From CALSMU01 sp965230225 (GTDB taxonomy: Bacteria > Bacteroidota > Bacteroidia > Flavobacteriales_D > Parvicellaceae): DNA of 64,000 bases. The notes below the pieces were generated by a model. It searched no databases. It saw only the letters and a list, made by a program, of their open reading frames with translations, and had not been told where the DNA came from. Below, in pieces: positions 53,489 through 62,117 of this stretch (positions are counted from its first letter, which is position 1; the number at the start of each line of letters is the position of its first letter). A program made the translations under genes and the position numbers. The stretch covers positions 429,561 to 493,560 of the forward strand of contig CBDDKM010000008.1 of assembly GCA_965230225.1 (NCBI GenBank), written 5' to 3'.

Positions 53489-55090
53489 CTACTCTACCAT
53501 CAGTTTTTTAACCTCAAGTCCTGTATTTCCAACCAATTGCACCAAGTAAATACCACTATCATAATTAGAGATATCAACGGTATAAACGTTAGAAGGAACC
53601 CTATTTTGATATAACAACTTGCCTTCTAGAGTAATAATAGACAACTCACTTCCCTGTGCTCCTTCTACAAAAAACTCTGTTCTTGCCGGATTTGGAAACA
53701 GCTTTACTCGAGGTTTTTCAGACTCATTCACAGACAACACGTTGTTATTACAATTCCCCGGAAGGTTTGCATCCATCCAGGCTAATCGGCTATCGATCCA
53801 ATTTTTAAAATATGTAATTTCTTCTGCATAGGTTTGTGGAACAGGAAATGGTTCTGCCCATATTTCCTCCCCAATAAAGTCAGACCAACGTGTAAAGTTT
53901 CTATTAATAGCGTCTGTAATGGTAGCTACTTCTGCATCAATCCAATTGTGAATGGTGTCTTCATGGAAAATATTATTTCTAAACCCATCCCATCTGCATT
54001 TCATGTAGTTGGTAAACAAAGTATCTTGCATCATTGCTTGCCACCACATGGGCATGGTTTCTATATCTTCACACTCGGGTTGATTTTGTAAATAAGTCCA
54101 TCCCGTATGATCATCACAGGAGCAAACTGTTGACATACCATAAGTTTGGTCAAAATCCCATATTGGGCCTGCTGTAAGTTTCCCTCCCTTGCTGTCTTTA
54201 TCCTTATGTAAATATGAACTCAATTTATAGCCATCAGAATTTTTACTCAACTCATTAATCAATAAAAAATCGGTAAAAGAATTTAAGTTGATATAGTCAG
54301 TATATCTGGTTCCTCCATTATTGGTGTAGTTAGAAGCAAAAACTGCCTCTTCAAACTGATCCATATACCCTTCGATATAGGCTGCCTGTTGCGGTAAAAT
54401 ATTTGCTGCTTTGGGATAATACCATTGATAGAACATAGGAACACCTCCCTGAGCATTAAAATTGGACTCAAACCCTTGTGGATTATCTAACCAATCTATT
54501 CTTAGAATGTATCCACCGGTAACCGAATCACCGGCCAAATCATCTGCATCCAATTTGGCTATATCTACACGATCATCATCCCTTTTGATCTTTTCGGTTA
54601 ATATGTACAACCCTCTATAGTCTCCATTGAGTACCACCTCTACAAATTTCCAGTGAGCTGCATAGTGTCCCATTCTCTGGCTGAGGTAAAAACTCATTGG
54701 TATTCGAAGCTGAGTTTTATCGATTACCATAGCATGTAGAATCCAATCTTCTTCTTTACCCATTCCTAGTAAGGCAACTGAGGTATCCTGATTAGCGGCG
54801 GTTCTCAATTCTATTGAATAAGTTTTTTTATCAAACCCCTGAGTAGAGTTACCTCGGGTTTCTATTCCTATGTTACCATTGTAATGATTAAATGGATCAT
54901 TGATATTGTTGGTCATCCCGGGGCCATTATCGATAATCCCCATGGTGGCATCAATTTTTGGTTCATCCGGAATCGTTGCTCCAGAAGTATTGAGAATAAC
55001 AATAGGTAAATTACTAGTAGTTAGTTGCGCGTGTCCCCAATTAAATATTCCGGCTACAATTAAAATAAGAATTGATGTTGCTTTGTTCAT
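53489..55090 (-). CDS. Secreted CotH-kinase-family protein with type A T9SS domain
   Basis: A signal peptide (to about 21) leads a CotH-type domain: KKTYSIEL (K88/K89), GLYILTEKIKRDDDRVDI (E166) and GPIWDFDQTYG (D312, D314), which contain candidate kinase residues of the CotH family. In Bacillus, CotH phosphorylates spore coat proteins; in Bacteroidota, secreted homologues have no proven substrate. The C-terminal 85 residues are a type A sorting domain (VKLFPNPARTEFFVEG, GIYLVQLVG). The 533-residue protein should act at or outside the cell surface. It stands alone on this strand. Confidence 0.9.
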   Translation of the reverse strand: MNKATSILILIVAGIFNWGHAQLTTSNLPIVILNTSGATIPDEPKIDATMGIIDNGPGMTNNINDPFNHYNGNIGIETRGNSTQGFDKKTYSIELRTAANQDTSVALLGMGKEEDWILHAMVIDKTQLRIPMSFYLSQRMGHYAAHWKFVEVVLNGDYRGLYILTEKIKRDDDRVDIAKLDADDLAGDSVTGGYILRIDWLDNPQGFESNFNAQGGVPMFYQWYYPKAANILPQQAAYIEGYMDQFEEAVFASNYTNNGGTRYTDYINLNSFTDFLLINELSKNSDGYKLSSYLHKDKDSKGGKLTAGPIWDFDQTYGMSTVCSCDDHTGWTYLQNQPECEDIETMPMWWQAMMQDTLFTNYMKCRWDGFRNNIFHEDTIHNWIDAEVATITDAINRNFTRWSDFIGEEIWAEPFPVPQTYAEEITYFKNWIDSRLAWMDANLPGNCNNNVLSVNESEKPRVKLFPNPARTEFFVEGAQGSELSIITLEGKLLYQNRVPSNVYTVDISNYDSGIYLVQLVGNTGLEVKKLMVE

Positions 55091-55282
55091 CTTTAAGTAG
55101 TATTAATTATTAAAAAACTGAGCATCAACCTTAGTATAGTAGGTTGATTTTCATTTATAACAATTGACTCTCTTTTTCCCCTACCCCCTTCTTTAACTAA
55201 AATTAACTTATTCTTAACACTATCGCGGCAACGTTTCAATTTTATTCGCGTCTATTATAGTATAACGAACAATTCAACTTTT

Positions 55283-55324
55283 TACTTTTGGCATAAAATT
55301 GGTAAAGCAAAATGTATATTTTTG
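55283..55324 (+). promoter_or_regulatory. Two -7 boxes upstream of or within the SiaC-like gene
   Basis: TACTTTTG (55283-55290) and TATTTTTG (55317-55324) both match TAnnTTTG. The second lies within the longest open frame (ATG at 55312), which supports a GTG start at 55366. Confidence 0.45.
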
Positions 55325-55365
55325 CGGCCATTAAACGCCACACAACTATTATAAAAGTTAGAAAA

Positions 55366-55725
55366 GTGATTAGCGAAAAAACCAAAACAACACCTAGAGT
55401 AACCTTCAACCCAGAGTCTAAGGTTCTTGAATTTTCCGGAATATTAATTCCAGAAGATCCCGTTGTATTTTTTAGACCCGTTTTTAATTGGTTAGATGAC
55501 TATGTAAAAAACGGTGAGAGTCAGCTAACATTTGTAATTGGTTTGATCCATTTTAACTCATCTTCTGCTACAGTTTTGGTTTCCTTTATGAAAAAGCTGG
55601 CTGAGAGTGGTCCTAATTTTAAGGTAGTTTGGCAATACGAAGCTTCTGATGAAGAACAGAGGGAGATTGCTGAAGAATTCTACAACATTCTTGGAGATAA
55701 ATTAAGTCTGGAATCGGTAGATTAA
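55366..55725 (+). CDS. SiaC-like regulatory phosphoprotein (DUF1987)
   Basis: Read from the GTG at 55366 this is a 119-residue DUF1987 protein: TPRVTFNPESKVLEFSG, IPEDPVVFFRPVFNWLDDYV, LIHFNSSSATVLVSFMKKL and KVVWQYEASDEEQREI. SiaC in Pseudomonas is a small protein switched by phosphorylation at a Ser/Thr (SSS here is the likely site) by kinase SiaB and phosphatase SiaA, a SpoIIE-type enzyme. An upstream ATG at 55312 would add 18 basic residues but includes a perfect -7 box. It is convergent, with a 2-nt gap, with a TPR-SpoIIE phosphatase gene, a natural SiaA-like partner. Confidence 0.85.
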   Translation: MISEKTKTTPRVTFNPESKVLEFSGILIPEDPVVFFRPVFNWLDDYVKNGESQLTFVIGLIHFNSSSATVLVSFMKKLAESGPNFKVVWQYEASDEEQREIAEEFYNILGDKLSLESVD

Positions 55726-55727
55726 GA

Positions 55728-57788
55728 CTAACTTATTTTCACTCCCATTACACAAACATCATCGATTTGTTCCATGTCCCCTTTCCAGGCATAGAAAGCA
55801 TCTTCTAATCTTACTTTTTGATGTAAAGTATCTTTCTGAGCTATTGATTGAAGCAATTGCTCAAATGGTTTATGCTTCATTTTTTTCTTTCTTGGGCCAC
55901 CAAACTGATCTACATAACCATCGGTAAACAGATACAGTACATCTCCCGAGTTTAATTCTATTGTATGATTAGTAAAGTTTGAAGGATCATAAAACTTCCC
56001 TACTGGTTGTTTATCTGGCTTATACTTCAAAATTTCAGTATCTCCACCTACATTTCTTCCTATCCAAACAGGGTTATTAGCTCCGGCATATTCCAATTTC
56101 TTTTGCTTAAAATCAACACTACACAAAGCGATATCCATTCCATCTTTGATGTCTTCTGTACTTTTATCAAAAGTATCTATTACCAATTCGGATACTTTAT
56201 CCAAAATTGGCCCAGGTTGCTTTAATTCAAACTCTCTTACTGCACGGTTAAGAGCGTTATGACACACCACACTTACCAATGCTCCCGGAACGCCATGTCC
56301 GGTACAATCTGCTACTGCAATAAGTAATTTATCGCCCAGGTTTTCCACCCAATAAAAATCTCCTGCAACAATATCTTTAGGTTTGTACACCACAAAGTAA
56401 TCGTTCAACAGACCATCTATTTCTTGAGTAGATGGTAGTATGGCCCCCTGAATTCGTTTAGCATAAACGATGCTATCGGTAATTTCTTTGTTCTTCTGAT
56501 CTACCTCTAATTTTTGAAGGTTAATTTCTTCATTTTTCTTAAGTAGTAACTCATTGTTTTGCTTACGGATTTTGATGTTTAAAATGGAAATCACTACTAC
56601 AGCTAATAATAACCCAATTACGATTAAAGTACTCCACAAGAAGATGCTCTTTCTTTCTGAACTTCTGTTGGCTTCATCAGCCTCTAATTTTGCCAACTTT
56701 TGCTCTTGTTCCAACAATTGAATTTCTTTGTTTTGAATAGTGTTTTGCTGATCCAATAATTCTATTTCCGCCTGGCGCTGTTCGACCAAATAAGTAGATT
56801 CCAAATTGGCAATTTCTTTACTCTTTTCGATGGTAAAAACACTGTCTTTTATTTGTGAATAATATTTAAAATACTGAAGGGATTCTTTGTATTTACCTAG
56901 TTTATCACAAGTATTAGACAAAGCCAGTAAAGCTCCCATTTCCCCTTCTTTATACTGAACTTCTTTAGATAATTCGAGCGACTTTAACTGAGACTCATAG
57001 GCCTTTTTATGTTGATTTCGCACCATGTAAATCTTTCCCAGGTCGGTATAACTCATTACCATCCCCTTTTTGTTATTGAGTTCTTGTCTTATTTCCAACG
57101 CTTTTAATTGGTACTCTACAGCCAGATCATACTTTCCAAGCTCATAATAGATTGTTCCAATGTTTCCATAGCTAGAAGACATTCCTTTCCAGTAATTCAG
57201 CTTTTCTTTTATTGCAAGAGACTTCTGGTTATACTCCAATGCTTTTTCGAACTCTCCCATCCCTTCGTAAATCGACCCCAAATTATTATAACTCCCAGCC
57301 ATCCCCATAGAGTCTTCCAACTCTAGCCTAATTTGTAACGATTGTTCCTGATACTTAATAGCTTCGTTATGATTATTTAAGATGGCATGCACATTACCAA
57401 TTCCCATGAGAGCGTTAGCCACTCCTTTCTGATCTCCCTGTTCTTCCTGAACCTCCAATGCTTTTAGATAGTAATCCAGCGTAGAAGTGAAATCGCCCAT
57501 GATGTAGTGCATGTTACCGATATTAAAGTATCCTGCAACTCTCCCTCTTGAATAGTTTATTTTCTCAGCCAACAGAATGGCTTCCTGCCCGTATTCCTCC
57601 ACTTTCTCCATGTCCGAATTACGATAGGAAGAAGCAATGGCATTTAACACATCTACTCTTGCGGTATCGGACTTCGTTTCCGGTAATATCTTAAGTAGAC
57701 TATCTAACCTTCTACTCTCTTGTCCAAAGGAGAACACCTGAACAAATAGACATAAGATGGTGGTTACTATGAGTTGGTAATTTTTCAT
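55728..57788 (-). CDS. TPR-membrane-SpoIIE (PP2C) serine phosphatase
   Basis: The 686-residue protein has a signal peptide (to about 22), about seven TPR repeats (roughly 40-310; units such as YFNIGNMHYIMGDFTSTLDYYLKAL are cited by pattern), a coiled coil, a membrane helix (about 385-405) and a SpoIIE phosphatase domain (about 445-686). SGDFFW-type motif AGDFYWVE, VADCTGHGVPGAL and LFTDGYVDQFGG carry the metal-binding Asp residues. A periplasmic TPR sensor driving a cytoplasmic phosphatase is the likely layout. The SiaC-like gene converges on it; its phosphatase domain is paralogous to that at 13774. Confidence 0.92.
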   Translation of the reverse strand: MKNYQLIVTTILCLFVQVFSFGQESRRLDSLLKILPETKSDTARVDVLNAIASSYRNSDMEKVEEYGQEAILLAEKINYSRGRVAGYFNIGNMHYIMGDFTSTLDYYLKALEVQEEQGDQKGVANALMGIGNVHAILNNHNEAIKYQEQSLQIRLELEDSMGMAGSYNNLGSIYEGMGEFEKALEYNQKSLAIKEKLNYWKGMSSSYGNIGTIYYELGKYDLAVEYQLKALEIRQELNNKKGMVMSYTDLGKIYMVRNQHKKAYESQLKSLELSKEVQYKEGEMGALLALSNTCDKLGKYKESLQYFKYYSQIKDSVFTIEKSKEIANLESTYLVEQRQAEIELLDQQNTIQNKEIQLLEQEQKLAKLEADEANRSSERKSIFLWSTLIVIGLLLAVVVISILNIKIRKQNNELLLKKNEEINLQKLEVDQKNKEITDSIVYAKRIQGAILPSTQEIDGLLNDYFVVYKPKDIVAGDFYWVENLGDKLLIAVADCTGHGVPGALVSVVCHNALNRAVREFELKQPGPILDKVSELVIDTFDKSTEDIKDGMDIALCSVDFKQKKLEYAGANNPVWIGRNVGGDTEILKYKPDKQPVGKFYDPSNFTNHTIELNSGDVLYLFTDGYVDQFGGPRKKKMKHKPFEQLLQSIAQKDTLHQKVRLEDAFYAWKGDMEQIDDVCVMGVKIS

Positions 57789-57865
57789 GGTAGCGGGATT
57801 TAATTTACTAAAAAAATCAATCCTCTTTTACCAGAACCTCCTAATATTCAATATTTAAGCTTTTT

Positions 57866-60163
57866 TTATTTCCAGTAAGATGCAATAAAATCTTCCTGAA
57901 CTTTAGTTTCTACAGCTCTTGGAGAACGATACTTTCTTACCAAAGAAATGGCCTCCTGAGTTGAATATCCATGATATTCTCTTAAATAGCAGGCTACAGC
58001 AGTACCGGTTCTTCCAATTCCGCCTACACAGTGAATTAATACTTTATTACCATTACTGATTTCCTGATGAATTGAAGCTGTTATTTCCTTCATTTCTTCT
58101 TTGGTAGGAATAAATTGGTCTACAATGCTACAATGATATGAAGACAAACCGTTTTCCTCATACGATTTTAACAATTCATCCACTCCATACTCCTCCATTT
58201 CATCTTCGGTTATCAATGTAAAAACGGTACGAATGTTCTCTGTCTGGATCTTGTTAATGTCTTCTTGTAAATTTCTATTTCTATCACGTCTTCCCGGTAA
58301 AATGGTCATTCCTATTTTTCCCAAAAGCTCATGCTCTCCCATGTAATCTATTCTCAATTCATTGTTACTACTTAAGTAGGTTTTTATTTTTTGAGCCAAT
58401 AATCCCGAGGTATAAAGCGCCAACTTTCTTTGCCAGATATTGCACTCATCGAATGATAATGTATGAACAGAATACCTTAACAATCCAATGAACAACTGAT
58501 AGGGACTACGATCCGAATGAATCAATGCAGGATACAACCCTCTTAGGTATGAAATGGCATTATACGCTTTGTTAAAGGAGGTATTGTCAAAATTCATTTT
58601 AGGAAGTGACTTAGCCAGATCATCAACATCTAACATGGTATCGATCACCTTTGTAGCCTGCTGCAACTCTACCGTGGAGTTTACCTGCATAAAAATGTAA
58701 CAGATATCGTTTTCCAGTTTGATTAAATCCTTAAGTACATGTCCTCTATGTGTGTGAAAGAAATCAATTAACCATACATTATCCTGAGCATCAATTATAA
58801 TATTGGCCCCATTCAAATCTCCGTGTAAGTAAGAACAGAAATGATTTTGCGCATAAGACTCTTTTAGTGTAAGTAAGTCTACATCGTAAAAATTACAAAT
58901 GTTATAGGTCTTAACTCCATTGTACTCCAGATAAGTTTGCTCACCACAATCTTCTACCAATTCGGTTACTTTCTTTCTTACAGAATCTTTGTATTTACTG
59001 CTAAACTCATAATACTCCAGTAAATCCAGCTTTTCAAGTGTAGCTGCTTTATAAAACCTTCCCAGTTGCTTTACATAAACCACATCCAGGTACTCCTTTA
59101 TTTTTTCTTCATCATCAGATGTCATGAAGAATTTCTGGAAAGTGATCACCTCATCATCAAACATCGAAGCATAGCGGTATTTGATCCCTCCTCTACTTTC
59201 GCTTTCTACATACTCAACTATACTTGGTGCATTGTTTCCCAGTACATCCCTTATTTTTTCGAAGGAATCTCTCTCCTGAGCCATTGGGTTTCTAGGACCA
59301 ATTTTTAATACGGTAGGAACTTCTTCGTGTCCAAAAACATCTTCCGCATCTCCTTTAAGTACAATATTCCCCGAAAATCCACCATCCAAAACTTTAAACT
59401 TAACAGATCTTGAATTACGATAGAGATATTGCATCATTTCTTTATCCTCCTGTGCAAACTGATACCCTTCCTCAAAAATGAGTTCAGTTCCATAGTCAAC
59501 AGTATTAGAGAAATCCAATAAATCCGGATATTTTCCAGATAAAAAACCAATGAACTCAGTAATAGAAGGATAGATATTTACTCCGAGTACATTCTTTAAT
59601 TGTTCTAAGGCCACAAAGTGCATGTGGGTAGAAGAACTTGCAGTTAATGCTCCACAGACGCCTACTTCGAAATTGGGAAACCTGGTAATGATATCATACG
59701 CCAGAAAAGATACTTTTGCTTCGGTCCATACACCTATGATTCCAACTTTTACTTCCTCTTCTTTAAAAGGCTCCAGTAGGTCCATTAAACCGGTGTCTAC
59801 AAAATCGTTTAAACCGGAAGCATTTACCATAACATCTCTCCCCTCTTTTCTTTCCTTTTCGAAAACCAATTCAGCACCTTCTGATTCTTGCAAGCAATGA
59901 TGACCAAATCGATTAAGATGCTTCTGTTGTTTAGGATCATTTGGATCGTGCCAATCTCGAATATTGATGATTTTCAATTCTTCCTGCGGCTGAGAATAAG
60001 CCCATTTCATCATGTTTAGCAACATCCCCTCATCAGGTGTTTCACCAAGTAATCTTTTTGACTCTCTACTTCCAATATGAAGTTGATTAGGCAGTGAGTC
60101 AAACTTTTTAATGGGCTTAACAAAATCGTTTTGCAAGCATTGGGTAATTAGAATAGTTTTCAT
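57866..60163 (-). CDS. Three-domain fusion: degenerate nicotinamidase-like, APH-like kinase, dual-specificity phosphatase
   Basis: The 765-residue protein has three parts. Residues 1-205 are nicotinamidase/isochorismatase-like: QCLQNDF, RDWH (D70, H72), HHCLQESEGAEL; but the catalytic Asp is C9 and the catalytic Cys position (GVWTEAKV) is K150, so hydrolysis is unlikely. Residues about 240-600 are a phosphotransferase (APH-like) domain: glycine loop GGFSGNIVLK, K287, HGDLNGANII (D449, N454) and LIDFFH (D467). Residues about 610-765 are a dual-specificity phosphatase: D682 in VDQFIP and P-loop HCVGGIGRTG (C712, R718). No signal is present, so it is cytoplasmic. It overlaps the NAD-kinase-like gene by 4 nt and ends the operon. 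Substrates are unknown. Confidence 0.85.
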   Translation of the reverse strand: MKTILITQCLQNDFVKPIKKFDSLPNQLHIGSRESKRLLGETPDEGMLLNMMKWAYSQPQEELKIINIRDWHDPNDPKQQKHLNRFGHHCLQESEGAELVFEKERKEGRDVMVNASGLNDFVDTGLMDLLEPFKEEEVKVGIIGVWTEAKVSFLAYDIITRFPNFEVGVCGALTASSSTHMHFVALEQLKNVLGVNIYPSITEFIGFLSGKYPDLLDFSNTVDYGTELIFEEGYQFAQEDKEMMQYLYRNSRSVKFKVLDGGFSGNIVLKGDAEDVFGHEEVPTVLKIGPRNPMAQERDSFEKIRDVLGNNAPSIVEYVESESRGGIKYRYASMFDDEVITFQKFFMTSDDEEKIKEYLDVVYVKQLGRFYKAATLEKLDLLEYYEFSSKYKDSVRKKVTELVEDCGEQTYLEYNGVKTYNICNFYDVDLLTLKESYAQNHFCSYLHGDLNGANIIIDAQDNVWLIDFFHTHRGHVLKDLIKLENDICYIFMQVNSTVELQQATKVIDTMLDVDDLAKSLPKMNFDNTSFNKAYNAISYLRGLYPALIHSDRSPYQLFIGLLRYSVHTLSFDECNIWQRKLALYTSGLLAQKIKTYLSSNNELRIDYMGEHELLGKIGMTILPGRRDRNRNLQEDINKIQTENIRTVFTLITEDEMEEYGVDELLKSYEENGLSSYHCSIVDQFIPTKEEMKEITASIHQEISNGNKVLIHCVGGIGRTGTAVACYLREYHGYSTQEAISLVRKYRSPRAVETKVQEDFIASYWK

Positions 60164-61071
60164 TTCACGACTAAATTAGCCTTTTCTTTAGCAATTCCAA
60201 TTTCTACTTTCTGACCTGCATTGAATAGTATGGCATCCGCTTCGATGCCATCGCTAAATACTATTCCATTTTCGATCATGGCAGATTCCACTTTTAATGT
60301 GTTTTGTTTTGTAATGACCCCCGAACAAATTCCAGCACTCGATGTGGCACTAATGAACGGCTCTCTTACCGCAAAAAACAATCGATTTATTTCCCAATCC
60401 ATCTGACTCACAAATGTTCTCCCTCCCAGCCCTTTAACCATGTTTTGTATGGAACTCAACCAACCGGTTGAACCTGCTCCGGTAGATACAATGATTCCAC
60501 TTGAACTTTGGATTTCTTCTTCGCCTGCATGTTGAATTTTGTATCTCGCAGAAGTATGACTTTTAGGACCAATGAAAAAATCATTGAATGCTAATAGTCT
60601 TTGCCCGTCAGAAAATGCAGCTTCTGCCATAGTAATTTGATGGGTACTATACTTGTTTTCGAGTGTTTTTTGAAGCACCGTTTTCAAATCGTTTACCTGA
60701 AATGGCAGCAGTATTCCATCGTACGAAAGAGGATCAGGATTAATAGCCAATATGGGCTGATTGTTTACATATTTAGCTGTATTGGCCACTAATCCATCTT
60801 GTCCTATTACGATGATTAAATCACTTTCAGAAAAAATAAAGGTGGGCAAATAAGTTCTGTCAATTACCTTATGCCTTAGCTTGCCCTGAACAGTATTAAT
60901 TAGCGACCCCAAAGCTTGATAAAACACATCGTGTTCTCGTTGGTATGCATCAAAGTTTGCACCGGATCGTTCCAGATAAAACTGAGCTTGTTGCTTGGTA
61001 TTAAACCGCTCTATTAGCTGCTCTAATCTTGTTTTTGAGCGCACTACTATTATTTGTTCAAAGCTTACCAT
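60160..61071 (-). CDS. NAD kinase-like protein
   Basis: The 303-residue protein has the NAD kinase fold order: LIIVIGQDGLVANTAKYV near residues 85-102, where GQDG (90-93) replaces the usual GGDG, then LAINPDP, and STGAGSTGW (196-204), matching the second conserved NAD-binding loop. The C-terminal half has the usual beta-rich region (FFAVREPF, SATSSAGI). The central residues suggest it can bind NAD or a related dinucleotide; activity is uncertain because of the Gly-to-Gln change. A normal nadK is expected elsewhere. It starts 4 nt after the SPFH remnant and overlaps the next gene by 4 nt. Confidence 0.82.
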   Translation of the reverse strand: MVSFEQIIVVRSKTRLEQLIERFNTKQQAQFYLERSGANFDAYQREHDVFYQALGSLINTVQGKLRHKVIDRTYLPTFIFSESDLIIVIGQDGLVANTAKYVNNQPILAINPDPLSYDGILLPFQVNDLKTVLQKTLENKYSTHQITMAEAAFSDGQRLLAFNDFFIGPKSHTSARYKIQHAGEEEIQSSSGIIVSTGAGSTGWLSSIQNMVKGLGGRTFVSQMDWEINRLFFAVREPFISATSSAGICSGVITKQNTLKVESAMIENGIVFSDGIEADAILFNAGQKVEIGIAKEKANLVVK

Positions 61072-61075
61072 GACT

Positions 61076-62088
61076 TTATTTTTTATTTAATAATGATTCT
61101 AATAAATCCGGGGTAATGTTCAGCGTTTCGATTTTATCCGAGTTGGAGGCAAGCTCTCTAAAGGCAAGAGCAATATTATCGGCCGCAGTCATGTCTGAAT
61201 TTTGTAGGGCCATTACCACCTTCCAATCCAGTTCTTTGTAAGCACCTACCACAGCTTTAAGCATTTGTTCTTTTGCTTCGGCTTGTTTTTTCTCGTTCTC
61301 CACCTTCATTTCCACCAGTGCCTTGTTCTTCTCCTCAATGCTAATTTGTGTGGCTATTTTCATCTCCTTCAGCTTTCTTTCGTTCTCTCCTTTCACCAAA
61401 TCAGTTTCCATTTTCTTCTCCACAATTTGCTTTTCCTTTTCTTCTACTGCTATCTCGGTGTTTAGCTCTCATTTTCTCGAATTTTTCTTTCTTGCTCCAC
61501 AGCAAAATTTCTGCGCTCATAAATTGCTTCATCAGCTTCTTGTTGGAGGGCTTCACGAGTTCTGGTTTCAAGAGCACGGGTCATTTCGGGAGTGGCTCTT
61601 ACTCCGAGTACACTAACACTATTTACTTCCACACCCAATGATTCCAGCACCTCAGACTCTCTTAATCCCTGAACAATTTTCTGAACTATCTCGTTTTGCT
61701 TTTCCAATACCTCTGTTATGGATAATGAATGAACAAATTCGGAGGTAGCTTTTTGAGCTTCATTGATCAATCGTTGACTTAGTTTCTCGAAGTCGTCACT
61801 AACGTAACGTTTGTTAGATCTAATTGTAAAATTGAGCTGTTCGGCCAATTGCTTGGGTTGTTTGATTTTATAGGTTAATTGCCCTTGTACGGTTATTACC
61901 TGATAATCTGATGTGGTTTCGTGAAAAACGAATGGTTGGTCGAAACTCTTAAGAGGGATACATACTATGGAACTGTTCCTGTTCCAATAATAAAAAGATA
62001 ATCCTCTTCCTTCCCTTTTTATTTTTCCGTTGGAATAATGAATAGCATATTCCATCGAATCGAATTTGATATAATTGATAGTAAACAT
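61076..62088 (-). pseudogene. SPFH/Band 7 domain protein split by a 2-nt insertion
   Basis: Two open frames, 62088-61462 and 61423-61076, read as one SPFH/Band 7 protein of 336 residues if two bases are removed at the CTCTC run at 61466-61470 (GAGAG on the coding strand). Joined, the reading is RKIRENEL-NTEIAVEEKEKQ-IVEKKM, a continuous charged coiled coil. Removing 2 nt makes the whole 61076-62088 span a multiple of three. The first frame is the SPFH domain (about 20-190); the second is a coiled coil and a helical tail (MLKAVVGAYKELDWKVVMAL). No membrane helix is evident. It is either a sequencing artefact or a recent real mutation. Confidence 0.8.
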
Positions 62089-62117
62089 AATGGTAAGTTT
62101 TTAATTATGTGTTTATT

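Noticed and set aside
61076..61423. Separate small coiled-coil gene
   Set aside because: Removing two bases joins it in frame to the SPFH domain with normal family layout, so it is treated as the second part of one broken gene.
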